Source of the DNA: Seison nebaliae
Taxonomy: Eukaryota; Rotifera; Pararotatoria; Seisonacea; Seisonidae
Direction: 5' to 3'
Length of the DNA stretch: 64,000 nucleotides
Assembly (NCBI GenBank): GCA_023231475.1
Contig: JALJEE010001494.1
Span: 56,890 to 120,889 of the forward strand
Shown here in pieces: positions 13,990 to 27,400 of this stretch. The notes under the pieces are model-generated. The model worked only from the letters and a program-made list of their open reading frames with translations. It was not told where the DNA came from and searched no databases. Both the position numbers and the translations under genes were made by a program. How positions within the stretch are numbered: the stretch's first letter is position 1; the number at the start of each line of letters is the position of its first letter.

Positions 13990-14401
13990 TTAAGTCGCTT
14001 TTGTTTTACTGTTTCTCGGCAACGTAGCTGGGTCATTAGAACTGACACTCGTATTCGTATTACTGGAACCGAGAGTCGTGTTCCGTTTGAGGAAGAAAGA
14101 TGGTGTTCGAAATTTACTTTTCTTTCGACGAGGTTCGGTTCCTCCTTTCACTTTGGGTGTTCGTTCATCTTTTGAAGTATTCTATTCGTTTCAATAAACA
14201 CATTTAATTCAAAATGGGAAGTCAAAAAAAGATTAACATCATTTGTGGAAATTGGATCTGAAGAATTATTTGTCATTTCGGTATTGATGGTGGCGGAGCT
14301 ATTTATCATCACATTTTGATTGCTGCCGTTCTTGCTGTCCGGAGTCTTCGCATCTCTTATCGCTTTTTGTGGAACGGCATTCGGTCGTAGATTCTCCTGT
14401 T
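13990..14401 (-). CDS. hts: Adducin, C-terminal exons (tail with MARCKS-related domain)
   Basis: Exon 14238-14401 and exon 13990-14181 flank a 56-bp intron. The terminal exon encodes RRKKSKFRTPSFFLKR, the adducin MARCKS-homology motif (family form KKKKFRTPSFLKK), which binds calmodulin and is a protein kinase C site in vertebrate adducins. It is followed by a short Ser/Thr/Asn-rich end and the stop at 13990-13992. The preceding exon begins in the phase (one base carried over) left by the donor at 29080, so it reads on directly from the adducin neck exons 14.7 kb upstream. No separate start codon or promoter is needed. Joined to the exons at 29080-31568, the protein is 725 aa, against 737 for human alpha-adducin. 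Confidence 0.88.
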
Positions 14402-14527
14402 CTGAAAATTATAGGAAGAAAAAGAATTTTAGAAAATTGTAGAAAAAAATTTTAGAAAAAAAATTTTAGAAAATTATAAAAAAAAATTTTAGAAAATTGT
14501 AGAAAGAAAATTTTTCGGAAGAAAAAC

Positions 14528-14704
14528 TATGAAAATACTTTGAGAAAATTCACATAAACTTTTTGCAAAGAAAAAATATGAAAAAATTTTAAGACAAATC
14601 ACATAAACTTTATTTGAAATAGAAAATATGAAAAATTTTGATTAAATTCACATAAACTTTTTTCAAATAAAAAATATGAAAAATTTCACAGAAACTTTTT
14701 CAAC
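14528..14704. repeat. Degenerate AT-rich minisatellite, unit about 49 bp, about 3.6 copies
   Basis: Units starting TATGAAAA and containing TCACATAAACTTT recur at lengths of 49, 50 and 48 bp, followed by a shortened fourth copy. The array lies in the large adducin intron, downstream of the nested giant ORF. The copies are diverged, so it is old or decaying. Confidence 0.75.
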
Positions 14705-15277
14705 ATTTTTTGTTCAAGACCATTTTGTTTACCCAATTATCAATTGGAACACGACAATATCAAGACACAGAACTAAAAGATTGGTAAGAAAAACTTCCTT
14801 TTGAACACAAATAACGGTATAATGGAAGATCAGTGGAAGAGTTCACGAAACATGTTCTAATTAATAATTAGTCATTTTAGAGTTTTGAGACAACGTGAAA
14901 AAATTGAAAGAATATTTGGAGAAGATAGAAACTTACCAAGAAGAAGGAATGTTTTTGATTATCGTTGTGAATGATTTAAGAGGGAATAGAAAGAAATTTA
15001 ATAAATTTTAATCGAAATTCAAAATGATATTTTTATGTATAAGGAAGAAAAATTTTATGTATAAAATGATGTGATATGTTTAACTAGCTCTCAATCTAAC
15101 TAACTAAGTTGTGTTATAGACGTAGCTAGCTAGTAATACTAGCCAGATGAAAGAAATAGAATGTTTTTTTTTTAAAGAAAAATCAGAGAATCTGTTGGAA
15201 GAAGACTAAGAGCTTTCAAGTCATTTAATCTGATGGGGGAAAAAAAGCTAATGATTTTTAACGATTATGTAAATTTC

Positions 15278-16165
15278 TCATTTAGCAACTAAATATTCGG
15301 ATGGTATTGATTTTCTGGATAGTGAATTGAAGATTTCGGGAGAGGAAGTGATGTTCGTATATGATTTGGTACTGATACTGTTGTTAGAATTACTCGTATT
15401 ACTATGAGTTGAATCAGTCAATTGTGACTGACTAATGTAACGATGGAGATCATCAGTGGTAACGGTACCATTAGCATGGTGAATATAGATGGTATCATCT
15501 GGTGGTAATTGGGTAAGGTCACGACGGGAAAGAAGAATAGGTCGAGTGGGATTGATGGGAAGACGATTCTCTAACCAAGAAGCGTAGAGAGGATGAGCAC
15601 CTAAAACCAAATGACTTCCATCTTCTGATGTTTTTTGCTGATTCCGATTATAAACGTATTTTACATAAATATTCATCAAACGTTTCTTGTCGTTTGGATG
15701 AGAATCGGAGAATAATTCCTCTGGAATTTCCGAGGGAGGAATGAGGAAGAAATGTTTCTCTCCACTCATCAATTTTACTGAGGCACCTCGAATGTTGGGA
15801 TTGGCATTATTTGTTGTTAAGCTTACAGATGATGAATTAATGGTGAGATTATGATGACTGACAGATTTGTCAACAGATTGTCCACCATCTCTCTTTAAAT
15901 CTTTCAATGTTCTCTTATCGTCGTGTAAGGAATGGTGGGAGATGTGTTTCTCCTTTTCGAACATATGAATTCCTGGCAACATTGAATTCCAATCGATATT
16001 TGATGGCAATTTCCTGGAGATATTGAGAGAAGAATCTCTCAATTTATTTTCTTTTAAATGATGTTTCACTTTCATCTGAGGAATTCGATTTATCGATACA
16101 TTATTATTATTATTATTATTCACCATTACATTCTGTTTAGTCTTTGAATGATGATGATGTTGTGG

Positions 16166-16217
<52 letters not shown>

Positions 16218-19200
16218 GGAAGTTGTTGATTGAAAGTTGTTGATTTGACGTTCTTAGAAGAATCGATGGATTTCCCATTATTTCTATTCGTGTTTGATAA
16301 TGTCATTTGACTCAATTGATAAGCTAATTTTTTTTTCTCATTCTCTTCTTCCACTTTCTTCATAATCTGTTGAGTGTAAAGGTTTGGTTTGGGTAAGAAA
16401 ACGGTTTCCGTATTTGTCATAACGTTTCCATTTATCTTCACATCATTCGATTTCCCTCCAATAATATTTGGACGTTGAGAATTCATTTTATTCTGGTCAT
16501 TTGTCTCCCCTTGTTGTTGTACCGGTAAACGATAAGTTTTAGATGATTGATTAGTTATCGACGGAACAGAATCCGTATAACTCAAATTTAACGAATTCAA
16601 ATTTAAACGATCTGTCGTTATGTTGTTATTAGTGTTGTTCGGAAGAGTTTGTTGATGGTTTGGTTGAAATGTAACAGTATTCTGATTGAAAATCGGCACA
16701 TTTAGATTGTGATGGTTTTTATTTTGAAGTAAAACATGTTCCTCATACAAATTCGGCATAATGGTCGAAACTTCTGGAGATTGAAAATCGAATTTATCTT
16801 TCATTTTCAATTTTTCCTCTTTCTCTTCTTCTTCTTCCATGAGGCGTTGTTCCAATTGTTTTTGATGTTCCATCATCAACAATTCTTTCTCTCTCAACAA
16901 TTTCTTTCTTTCTATTTCCATCTCAAGTTGTTGCTCCTTCTTCTCTCGCTGCACTTTCCTTTCATTCTCCAATTGTTTCTCTTCGATTTCTCGAAGACGA
17001 TTTTTTTCCATTTCCAATTCTTTCAATTTCTCCATTTCCAAATTCTTCAATTTCTCCATTTCCATTTTCTTCATTTTTTCCATCAATTCTTCATCTTTTT
17101 TTTTCCTCAATTTCTCTCGTTCCTCCTCAGCTAATTGTTGTTGCAATTGATATCTTAATTGCTCCCTCTCATATTCGAATTGACGTCTTTCATTTTCAAA
17201 TCGATTCTTCTGTTTCTCCAATTCATTCTCTAATTCTTCCTTTTTGTTAATCTCGTCTAATAATTCCTGATTCTTCTTATCAATCTCTTTCTTCAACGGG
17301 AAACATTGTTCGTTCATCAATTTATTCTTCTCCTCCATCATTTCATTTATTTTCAAATTTAAATTTTCATTCACTTCCTTCAATTTTTCCGTTTGACGGT
17401 TATGGTTCACATCGTTCAAATATGGATCGATCGTTCCGTCACTTTTATTTCTTCCATCCTCAGTCAATTGCGAGAGGGAATAATATGATTTCTTATTTTT
17501 CGATGAATCTATATTCAATGATGTCATATTTACTGGCATCATTGATGCCGTTGGTGATGACGGCGACGGATTTGTTGTACAAGACAAAAATTGATTAGAA
17601 GGAAGTGAAGATGATGGTGATGATATGGGTGTAATGACATGTCGTTTAGGAGATATAATCAATTTCTCTTCACTCGCAACAATATTGCCTTCACTCTTCC
17701 TATCATCGTCTGATGGTTTTTGTACGGGTGAATTATTCCATGAATTATTCGACCAATTTACTAAACTATCTCTCCAAACTCTCTTTCGATCTTCATCAAT
17801 CAATTTCTTATGATTGTTATACAAATCAAATTTATTTAGAGATTCATTTTTCCAAAAAATATTTTCTTTCTTTCCATTTTCTTCAGTTTTCTCATTTTCT
17901 TTTTTTTTCTCATTTTCAAATTCTGATTGATCTTTCCTCGATGTATCATCAGTAAGATCGGTATCCACATCCGTTTTTATTCCCTTACCAGAATTATGTT
18001 CTACATTAATCGATTGACGATTCAATTTTATGGTACACGTATGTGTCGTCGATGTGATATTATTTTTATCCGATTCGGAATTTGTACTCGTTTTCCGGTT
18101 TCTATTCATCGACTCACTTAATGAATGAACACTCGTCATTGAAATATTCATTGCATTATCATCATTAATTCGAACGGTCGTATTTGATTGTGAATGAATT
18201 GTATGAGTTCTCTCATCATCATCATCATCATCATTATTATTATTATTATCATCATTATTATCATCATTTTTTTCACTTTCTCTTTTATCTTCTTCAAATC
18301 TGTTCTCTTTTATATCGTCGCCTCCAAATTTCTTTCTTTTCATATCATCTTTCTTCTCATCTTCCGTTATTGGTGTTTGTGATTTGGAGGAAGGATTCGA
18401 AGGAATTTCCGATGACGTATCGGACGATTGTGATGTAACAATTTGACCATTATGACTCGACCAAGTAATTGGCATAAAAAATTCAGAGATAAAACAAGAT
18501 TTTTTCTTTTCTTCCATTTGGAGAATATGTTTGTTCTGATTAATCGGTTCCAAATAAATCGGTTCATTATCATCATCAATTTTATCATATGGATTCTGAT
18601 CATCATATTTATTCGAATAATTTACTTTTTCAATCGATTCATTATTATTGGTTGGTGATCGAGATATTTCTTTCTTAATCGAATCATTCAAAATTTGTTT
18701 GGTGAGAATGGTAGCCATTGTATCATAATAATTTTTCCTCCAATCATCATCGTTTTTCACTTCGATTTTATTCAATTCATCATAATCATTATTATTATTA
18801 TTCTTATTGTTGTCGTTGTTTGGAGGAGTCATTTGAGCATTTGATGATAAATTGATATTATCTTCACTTTTCTCTTCTTTTCTAATTTGATCATATTTCA
18901 CTTTATTCTCCATACCAGCGGTTGATGGAATTACATGATTAATTTCCATTTGAAGGTCATTCAATTTATTTCTTTGCTCTTCTCTCTCTTCTCTCTCATT
19001 CTCCTCCGAATATCCCGATACAATTATTTCATTAACAGAATAATTTGTGTCAAAACATTTCTCATTTTCATTCAAATTCTCATTTGACTCTATCAAAGGA
19101 TGTTGATTGATATCTGTACCGTTATCCATGAGAAATGAAGGAACGAGAATTTCTTCATTATCGATTGATGGCAGATTAGATATGGGAGTGAGATTGTTCT

Positions 19201-22200
19201 CTGTCGAATTACTGGAGGTGGTATTATTCGGATAGAATTTCTTTCGATTGTTTTCCGAATAAGTGTTTGGCGATGTGGTATTAGAAGAATTCTTCAATTT
19301 ATTTTGTTGCGATTTAAACTTAATAAATTTCGGTCTCGTTCTCAAACGAGAAGAATTATCAGTCGTTAATTTCGATTCATCTTCCTTCTCATGTCGATTA
19401 TAGAATGGTGTGATTGATGGAAGTGATTGTGGTGGTAATGATGATTGTGGTGCTGATTTGGACGATTGAATAGATGTTAATTTTGATGATTGAATATATG
19501 CAGATTTTGATGGTTGAATAGGTGGTGGTGGTGGTGGTAGTCGTTGAATAAGTGTTGTATGGTCAGTTGACGTGGGTGTAGTTGGAATGATGATGTCTTC
19601 ATTCGTCTCAAACATTTCATGATTCATTTTCCAATCGTTCGAATTAACGGAGAGGAAAATGGAAGAATTCGATGATGTGCATGAAGATGATGCAGATGTG
19701 TAAGTCGTTGCACACTTCTTAATAGGTGTGGTAATAGTAGTAGTAATAGTATTAGTAATAGTGGTAGTGGTAGTGGAAAGAGGAGAGGAAGGGGAAACAG
19801 GAAGAAATGATGAAGTGCAAATATTTTCCTTATTACTGGAAAGAAATGACGAATTATTACTATTGATATTTGTAGAAGGTTGCTTAGCTATTACGAATGA
19901 TGACGTTGGAGAGGATGATGATGCAGAAATGTAAGTCAACGATGATAAAGAAATGAAATTAGTAGATGTCGTTAATGATGTTGGTAACCATAGGAATGAT
20001 TGTTCAGTTTCGGTGGAGGCATCATGTGTCATCGTTTTATTCATCTTATTTATTACATCGTCCTCACTCCTTATCTCATCAGAAAGAGAAGTGATTGGTC
20101 GATGACTTTCTTTCGCACCATCAACAACATTCTCATTCAACTGAATAGAGACGTTACTCCAATTATTTACATTGTCTCCAATGTCACCGTCATTATTATT
20201 ATTATTATCATTATTATTATTATTATTATTATTATGATGATGTGGACGTATTTCATCCGTCTCGCATGAGACATCTCTTATCAGGGTCGCCGATACTAAA
20301 TGTGATTGCGACGTTGTTGTATCTGATGAGGACGAGTCGATGGATTCATTCATCGACGATTTATCATCGAGAATTTTAGGAGGAGCGAAATGAATATTGT
20401 TTAAGTAGTGGTCGGTGGAAGAATGTGTTGGAAGGTTGTTTTTGTCAATGGGAGAAGTTAAATAAAAATATTCTCGTGGAAGAGTTGGAGGTGCACGTGG
20501 AGATGGACAATTACTATTCGAATTATTTATTGACACATTCACTTGACATTGAGGTAATTGTCGCGTTAAATGGTGGATGTAAGACGATTTGGAATGTCGA
20601 CGACGATGACGAGCACGACCACGACGTTCATCCTCATGATAATGATGGTGGTGATGATGATGATGATGATGACGGAGATCAGATGATCGAACTCCTAATT
20701 TCTTTTTGCGACGTTCCGATTCTGATAATGTTGATGGTGAAGAGGATGAATTAGATGAAATGGAATAAGATATAGAATCAGATGATGTATTGTCATCATA
20801 ATATTTTGAATTTTTTCCATTTTCTGATATATTCGTTATTGATGTTATATTGTTGGAATGTGATGAATGATTGTTGATATTATTCTTCTTTAAACCATTC
20901 TCTCCATATGAGAGATTGGAGACATTTTCATTCAATTTACCATCATCACTTAGGGAATTTGATGGTAGAATATTGATGAAAGATGAATTATTATCATCAG
21001 TGGAATGATATGTGATAGATTCAGTTCGATGGATAATCGATTCTTTCGAATGACGAAATAATTCATTTGAATATTGGTCAATGGAATGACGATATGGGAT
21101 TCTATTGTCATTATATAACTCCTCAATAATATGGGGAGGCATTCGATCTGTTGACATTGTCATCAATCCATCATCGCGAATACTGTGACGATATGGATCA
21201 GTTGAACGACTACCTCTCAATGAAGTAGAAGAATGATGATGAATAGGACGGAATGATGATGTGACTGATAAAAAATTATTATTTATCATTTCTCTTAATG
21301 TAGTTAGAGAAGATGGTGGCGGTGATGATGTCGTTGTTGTTGTTGGTAATAATATATTGTGGGAGGATGAAGGTCGTTGCATTTTGTTGACACAATTATC
21401 TTTATCATTTCGTTGAACAATTTCACCGTTCGAACATGTAATAAATGTATCGAATGATGAAGACAACGATCCTATTGTTGTGTTAGTTTGAAACGGTATA
21501 TATGTTCCTACTAATGATGTCGATTGTTCGATCGATATCGGAGGAGGACGAACAGGTGACGACGGTTTCCCCCCTTCTAACAAACATGATAATGGTGATG
21601 ACGTTCTCTTCTGTCCCTTTATTCCTTCCTCATTATTCTGATAATTGGAAAAACGAGATATATGATGATTGGAAGATTGATGATTATAAGGATTCCATAT
21701 AACATCATTAACATAATATCGATTCTCATCATAATTGATAGAATCGCTCGATGGAATTCGAGATTGAGCTGAATAGAAATTTCCTGATGATTCTGATGAT
21801 GATCTCATTGTCATTCGTGTTGGCACCGTCGATTTTGGAAGATGATAACGACAAGTACTATATCTATTAATCGTATCGTTGTTGTTATTGTTGTTATTGT
21901 TATTGTTGTTGTTGAGGTTTGATGGATGAGTGGAATTGAAGAGAATTGTGTTGGTGGAAGATGTTTGAGATAGTTGTCGGAAGAGACATTGATAATAAGG
22001 TGGATGATTAAAATAAATAGATTTATTCAAATTATCAAATGTGTTGACTGGTGGTGGTAATGGTACGGGTGGGGAAGTATAAGATGGAAGTGTACGATTC
22101 TTATTTAAAAAGTCATCATCATTTCGATGACGAATATTATAAGAATTCTTCAATGAATTCTTACTTCGAATAATCTGATGTAAATGATCATTCACTAATG

Positions 22201-24490
22201 ACGTGAATGGTACTTTGTCTTCTCTTCTCCATTCATCTTCATATGACGATTGTGTTCTTGTGGAATTATTCAAAAGTTTTCCGAAAACATCTGATGGAGA
22301 AACAGCTGGAAGGTTGGAAGAAATCGAGGTTCTTCTTTCGGAATACGTCGTCGGAATTGATGTCATTATTGTTCTTCTTTCCGTCGATGTATTCGTCGAT
22401 GAGGTAACGGGAGGAGATGAATTTATGATATTCTCTCGTGTCGTTATCGATATGGAAGACAATGTGGACAATGTCGTTAATGATTCATTCAATTCTTTCT
22501 TCTCCACATCATTTCCATTCAATCTTATTCTTCCTGTTGTCGCAATGGGAGAAGGAGAAGTTGTGTAAATAATATTTTCATTCATTCGCTCGTTTATGTC
22601 ACTTGGAATGGCGAAGGTCAACACCAATCCCCCACTACTACTACTACTACAACTACTATTACAACTATTAGTATTAATGGCAGTAGGAGAAACATCAGGA
22701 GATGAATAGCCATTAAATGAAGGAATGTTATTGTTTTTGTTGTTGTTGGGGAATTGAAATTTTGAAGGAGAATAACGTTCATTTAATTCTTTCTTATTCT
22801 CCGATATAATATCAACATTCGATGATTGATCGCCTCTTTCCATTTGATGGAAATTCTCTTTTCTCACCATCTCCTTCTCATCCATCAATTCTTTATGATT
22901 TTGTCGTCGTCCTTCATCCTCTTCTTCTTCTTCTTCCTCTTCCTCCTCCTCTTCTTCTACCTTATCCATTGGCGAAAGTTTGCTTATACTTGCACCATCA
23001 TCTTTTCCCTCATCATCATCGTCATCGTCATCCCAGTTGCCATGACGACTAACTGTTGACAATGCTTTTTGTGAATTGAAACAATATGGCGAAACATTGA
23101 TGGCACTATCCTTTTCTGAAATATTTGGAGATTTATGTTGAATAATCACTTGTAAGTTACCCTCATCATTCGACGACGACGACAACGACGGTGAAGTATG
23201 TCGAAGAGACGTCGACAAATTCTCATTACCATTCTCAATCATTTCACTCGAATCGCCAATCGTCGTTTGTACAGTAACTGGAGTAAAAGAATTCAACGAA
23301 CTATTATTCTCTTTCACATCCTCATCATTAAATGATCTCGACGTCGTTGTTGTTGTTGTTGTTGTTGTTGTTGATAAATTCATTTCATTTAAATTCATCG
23401 AATTATTATTAATTTGAGTAATTTTGATAATTTTCGAAAATTCATTTTTATTTTCTACCAAATTTATATACTCTTCATCACTCGTTTCTTCTTCTTTTCC
23501 AGTTTCCATCACTTCATTTGACAAAACAAATGATGATAATGAATCGACCGGTATTTTTGTTGGTGATAAATCGTTATGAAATAATTTTAATTTCGATTCA
23601 ACATTCTCATCAACAACATCTTCTTTCTCATTCATCTTTTTATAGTTTTCATTCAGACAATTCTCCAAGAAACGATCAACATCTCCTTTTTTCGATGGGA
23701 ATGAAATATTCGTCCTTCTTTCCATTCTCTTATTGAGACGACAATTCTCATTCCCTTTCTTACATAAAGATGGTTCTCTCGAAATAATATCAATAATTCG
23801 AACAGTCTCTCCAGCCGAATCATCAAACGATTTCATTCGAACTTCCTTCCTACGTTTCCGATTTCTTCCACTACGTCGTCTCAATGAACGAGTTCGATGT
23901 TGTCCCAAAGGATTGATAGAGATCGATAAATCTTTTGATTTACAAATACATTCAAAATTGATTTTTGATGGAAATGGTGTTTCAACATTCGCTCGAATTG
24001 AATTATGTCGTTTGTCTATATCAGTTTCAGAGGTGGATATAAAACCATTTGATGATGATGATGATGATCTTATTGTATTGTTAGATGAAGTAGAAGTCGA
24101 TTCATTTGACGATAAATTTTGATTTTTTCGAACAATTTTCATTTTTCTCGATATTCTCCTCACTGATCCTTTTCCTGCTGACGTCGTACTGATATAAGAG
24201 GAGTTGGTGGAATGTTCGATCGATTCATCTCTCACTTCATTATCATCTTCTATTCGATACATACAATAAGTAGACAACAATTGAGTTTCAGCCATGGCCA
24301 ATCCAAAATTATTCTTTTGTTCAATTGAATGATTGAGAGTTGTCCGTTCGAATCTTTCTATACTTCCATCATTTATCTCATTCAAATCGTCACAATTCTT
24401 TCGGAGTGAATCTCTCAAATGAGATTTGATCGTTTGAGATTGATTGTTATTCCTTAAACGGATCTCATCCAAATACTCTTCTTGATTCAT
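15278..24490 (-). CDS. Giant intronless low-complexity protein (3,070 aa) nested in an adducin intron
   Basis: One open frame of 9.2 kb starts at an ATG with an in-frame stop just upstream (TAA TCG AGA ATG). Most of it is disordered sequence rich in Ser, Asn, Thr, Asp and Glu, with long poly-Glu, Asn, His, Thr and Gln runs (the poly-Gln is at about residues 2759-2777). A charged coiled coil sits at about 2360-2565, with heptads of Met, Leu, Glu and Lys. The part that looks folded is the C-terminus (about 2900-3020), which includes HFFLIPPSEIPEELFSDS, GAHPLYASWLENRLPI and LPPDDTIYIHHANGTV. I do not recognise this domain. Maintenance of frame over 3,070 codons shows selection. The protein could be a cytoskeletal or scaffold protein (inference from composition only). 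It lies wholly inside the 14.7-kb intron between adducin exons 5 and 6, on the same strand, and may be an independent nested gene or use adducin transcription. No splice into adducin is evident at its start. Confidence 0.85.
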
Positions 24491-27400
24491 TCTCGATTAT
24501 TTCACAATTCTTTCCGAATTCAATATTCGTATATATGCTTTTCCAACGGAATTATTTCATATATATAAATTCCATTATTCGTTTATCTTTTCACAATTTA
24601 TCGACGAGATCCAATTAGGAAATGAAATTATTATTCTTTTTCTAGATGTTTCTATGGGAAACTTTTTGTTTTTCCTTCAAATAATCTAATTCATTAGAAT
24701 GGAAGTGAGTTGATGAATTAGATTGAGAAAGAAATCGATTCTCCTCCATTAATTAGTCGTAGGAGCAAATAGAAAAGAAAATTATTTTGGGGAAATTATA
24801 ATACTCTTCTTGTTTCTTTTACCACAACACCACCTAAATGGAAATAAATCACTTTAACAATTACCTATTGTCGTTAATCATCTGAAGTTCCGTTGTGATG
24901 CTATTCCTCTACTTCGTCCTGATAATGATGATGATAATGATAATAATAATAATAATAATATACACGCTTCCTATTAAACGTTACGTGTAATATAATAGAA
25001 ATTAATTTGTATGTACAGCTCATTCAATTCACATAATTATTCACATTCTGGTCACTTCGTCTCATTCACTCACTCACACCACCATCGTCGTCACATTAGG
25101 ACATCTGATATTTAATAATAACGTTATTATTATTATTATTATTATTATTATTGTTGTGGTTGTGGTTGTTGAATGAATATATCATTTAGAAGTCTATGAC
25201 ATAATAATATCTAGGAATAGGATACTTTTGACATGAACACACTACTACACTCGCTGATGATGATTCCATAAAAAAATGGTTATTTTCCAGATTTTATTCA
25301 ATTAAAAAATAATTAATTTTTTTAATGAATTTCTTTCAGAAACACTTCAATTGGAATTATGTAGGGAAAGAATTAAAGTATATTTCAGTGTAATGAAATA
25401 AAGAAGAGAATATATTTGTAAAAAAGGAACCATCATCATCATCACTCTTCCACATTTTTACGTGGCTTTCAAGTGGAAGATGCGCGTCGTTCAACCTAAC
25501 TACTTCGCCTCCTCGTAAGGAAGGATAGAGTAATGGGAAAAACGTTGGGAAGAAGAACAAACGAAAAAGAATACTATAACTTATCAATTTACATAAGAAT
25601 TAGAAATAGAGAATAATTTCGAAAGAAATTTCTCTTATCTGTCCCTCTGATCGACACTCCACAATTCCACATGTTCTCCAACACTCGAGACAAATGGGAG
25701 AATTGTTGCGAGAGAGAATGTTTTCTTATCATCGTGTGAATTCTATCAAATATCTTCATATTTAAAATTCAATTTGTTATTGAAAAGATTTGAGAAAATT
25801 TTCTTTCTGATAATTTTCAAGAGAGAAGGAAAATTCCGATTAGGAAGATCGTTCGCAATTCGGAGGAGGATTCTCTTTTAATTCGAAGGAGGAATAACAT
25901 TTCGGTTGGAAATGAAAGACGATTATTATAAAACGGATGAAAGTTAAATCGTCGAACGAGAAAGAAGAACATACATCGATAAAAGAAGGAAAACATGAGT
26001 CGAATCTAAAGTGATTTGGATTTGAGGAGAGAATAAATTTGGGAATAAAGAACAACCGAATAAAAATATATCCATGAAAATATTATGTGAGAATGATGTA
26101 ACAATTCTATCACGATTTTAGACGTTCGATCTACTTTCAATTTTTAATACATTTTCCCCCCCTCAATGCAAATGGAGACACATGTGTCTCTCTTATGAAC
26201 AATGAGAAACGACGACAATAAATTCAATAAACTTCTCCCAACAACTAACCAACCAACTAACTAACTAACTAACGTCAATTGATGTGAAAGGAGACAAATG
26301 AAATTGACGACGACGACGACATCGACGACTACTTAGCTAAATTTATAGTTTTGAAAGAAAGAAATTCTTGGTTCTTACGTAGCGCGAGTAAATGGAGTTG
26401 ACCTATTCGAAAAGTCAGTTATATAGAAATAAACCTTTGTTTCGAGATGAAGTGGATAGGCAAAAGAAATTGAGATAAATTACATAACTATTTAAAAAAC
26501 TATATTTCTGTCTATTTGCCAATTGAGGAAAATTATTTTATAAGAAATTTAATTGATTTCCATCTTCCATCCGTTTCTCGATGAAATTGGATCGTGGGAA
26601 TTTCAAGAAATTTACTTGAAAGAAATTAGATATCCGGTCATCAAAATGATGATGATGATGATTCGACCAGAAATTCTTTCATTAAATCATTCGATAAATC
26701 ATTCAGACAGACTACGAACAATAATTAAAGAGAGTTGAGGAGAAGAAATGAGAGAAATGGATTAATCAATCGTAGATTACTCTTAATGCATTGCAGATTA
26801 ATGACATTGCATTCGATTGAATAAAGTAAAGTTAATTGACCTAAATCGCTCTAGATTATTCTTAAAATCAAGAGATGAATCATCAATCAGACGTTGGTTA
26901 TGGTTATGGTAATGGTGAGGAGAACAATTGAGTTGGATAGGAAAGACGATTTTCTTCATTATAAGATGAGTTGAAGATAATAGAAATGGTGAAATCAATT
27001 GAAAGAAATGGACATTTAGAAATGAAACTATTCTTCATAATTATCAGATCAAACTTCTTTCATCCATTTCACCATTATAACGACAATCTATCTATATGGC
27101 GATAAATAAAATGAAAACTATTCTTTCTTTTTCATCGTTAATTCGAACGAATTGAAAACAAATAAACATCATTTTTCGTCGTTAAAGAAGAAGAAGAAGA
27201 AGAAGAAGAAGAAGAAGAAGAAGAAGAAGAAGAATAAGAGAACATAATAAATTGATTTTGCAAGAAGTGAAGGATGAAACTCAACTGACGACTAATGATG
27301 ATATAAGAATGGTTAGGGAATCGCATAGAAAGGAAAGAATATTAAATTAAATAGTTCATCTCATTTCGCAGGAAAATTTACATAAGAAAAAAGGAAAACT

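Noticed and set aside
14528-14704. Possible CRISPR-like array
   Set aside because: Units are contiguous, AT-rich and diverged, with no spacers, in a metazoan intron.
20000-23059. Numerous plus-strand ORFs of 60-120 codons
   Set aside because: They are shadows of the trinucleotide repeats in the minus-strand giant ORF.
24480-24500. Giant ORF as an in-frame extension of adducin (fusion protein)
   Set aside because: An in-frame stop lies just before its ATG, and no acceptor with a pyrimidine tract in the required phase was found near the start. Only transcripts could revive the idea.
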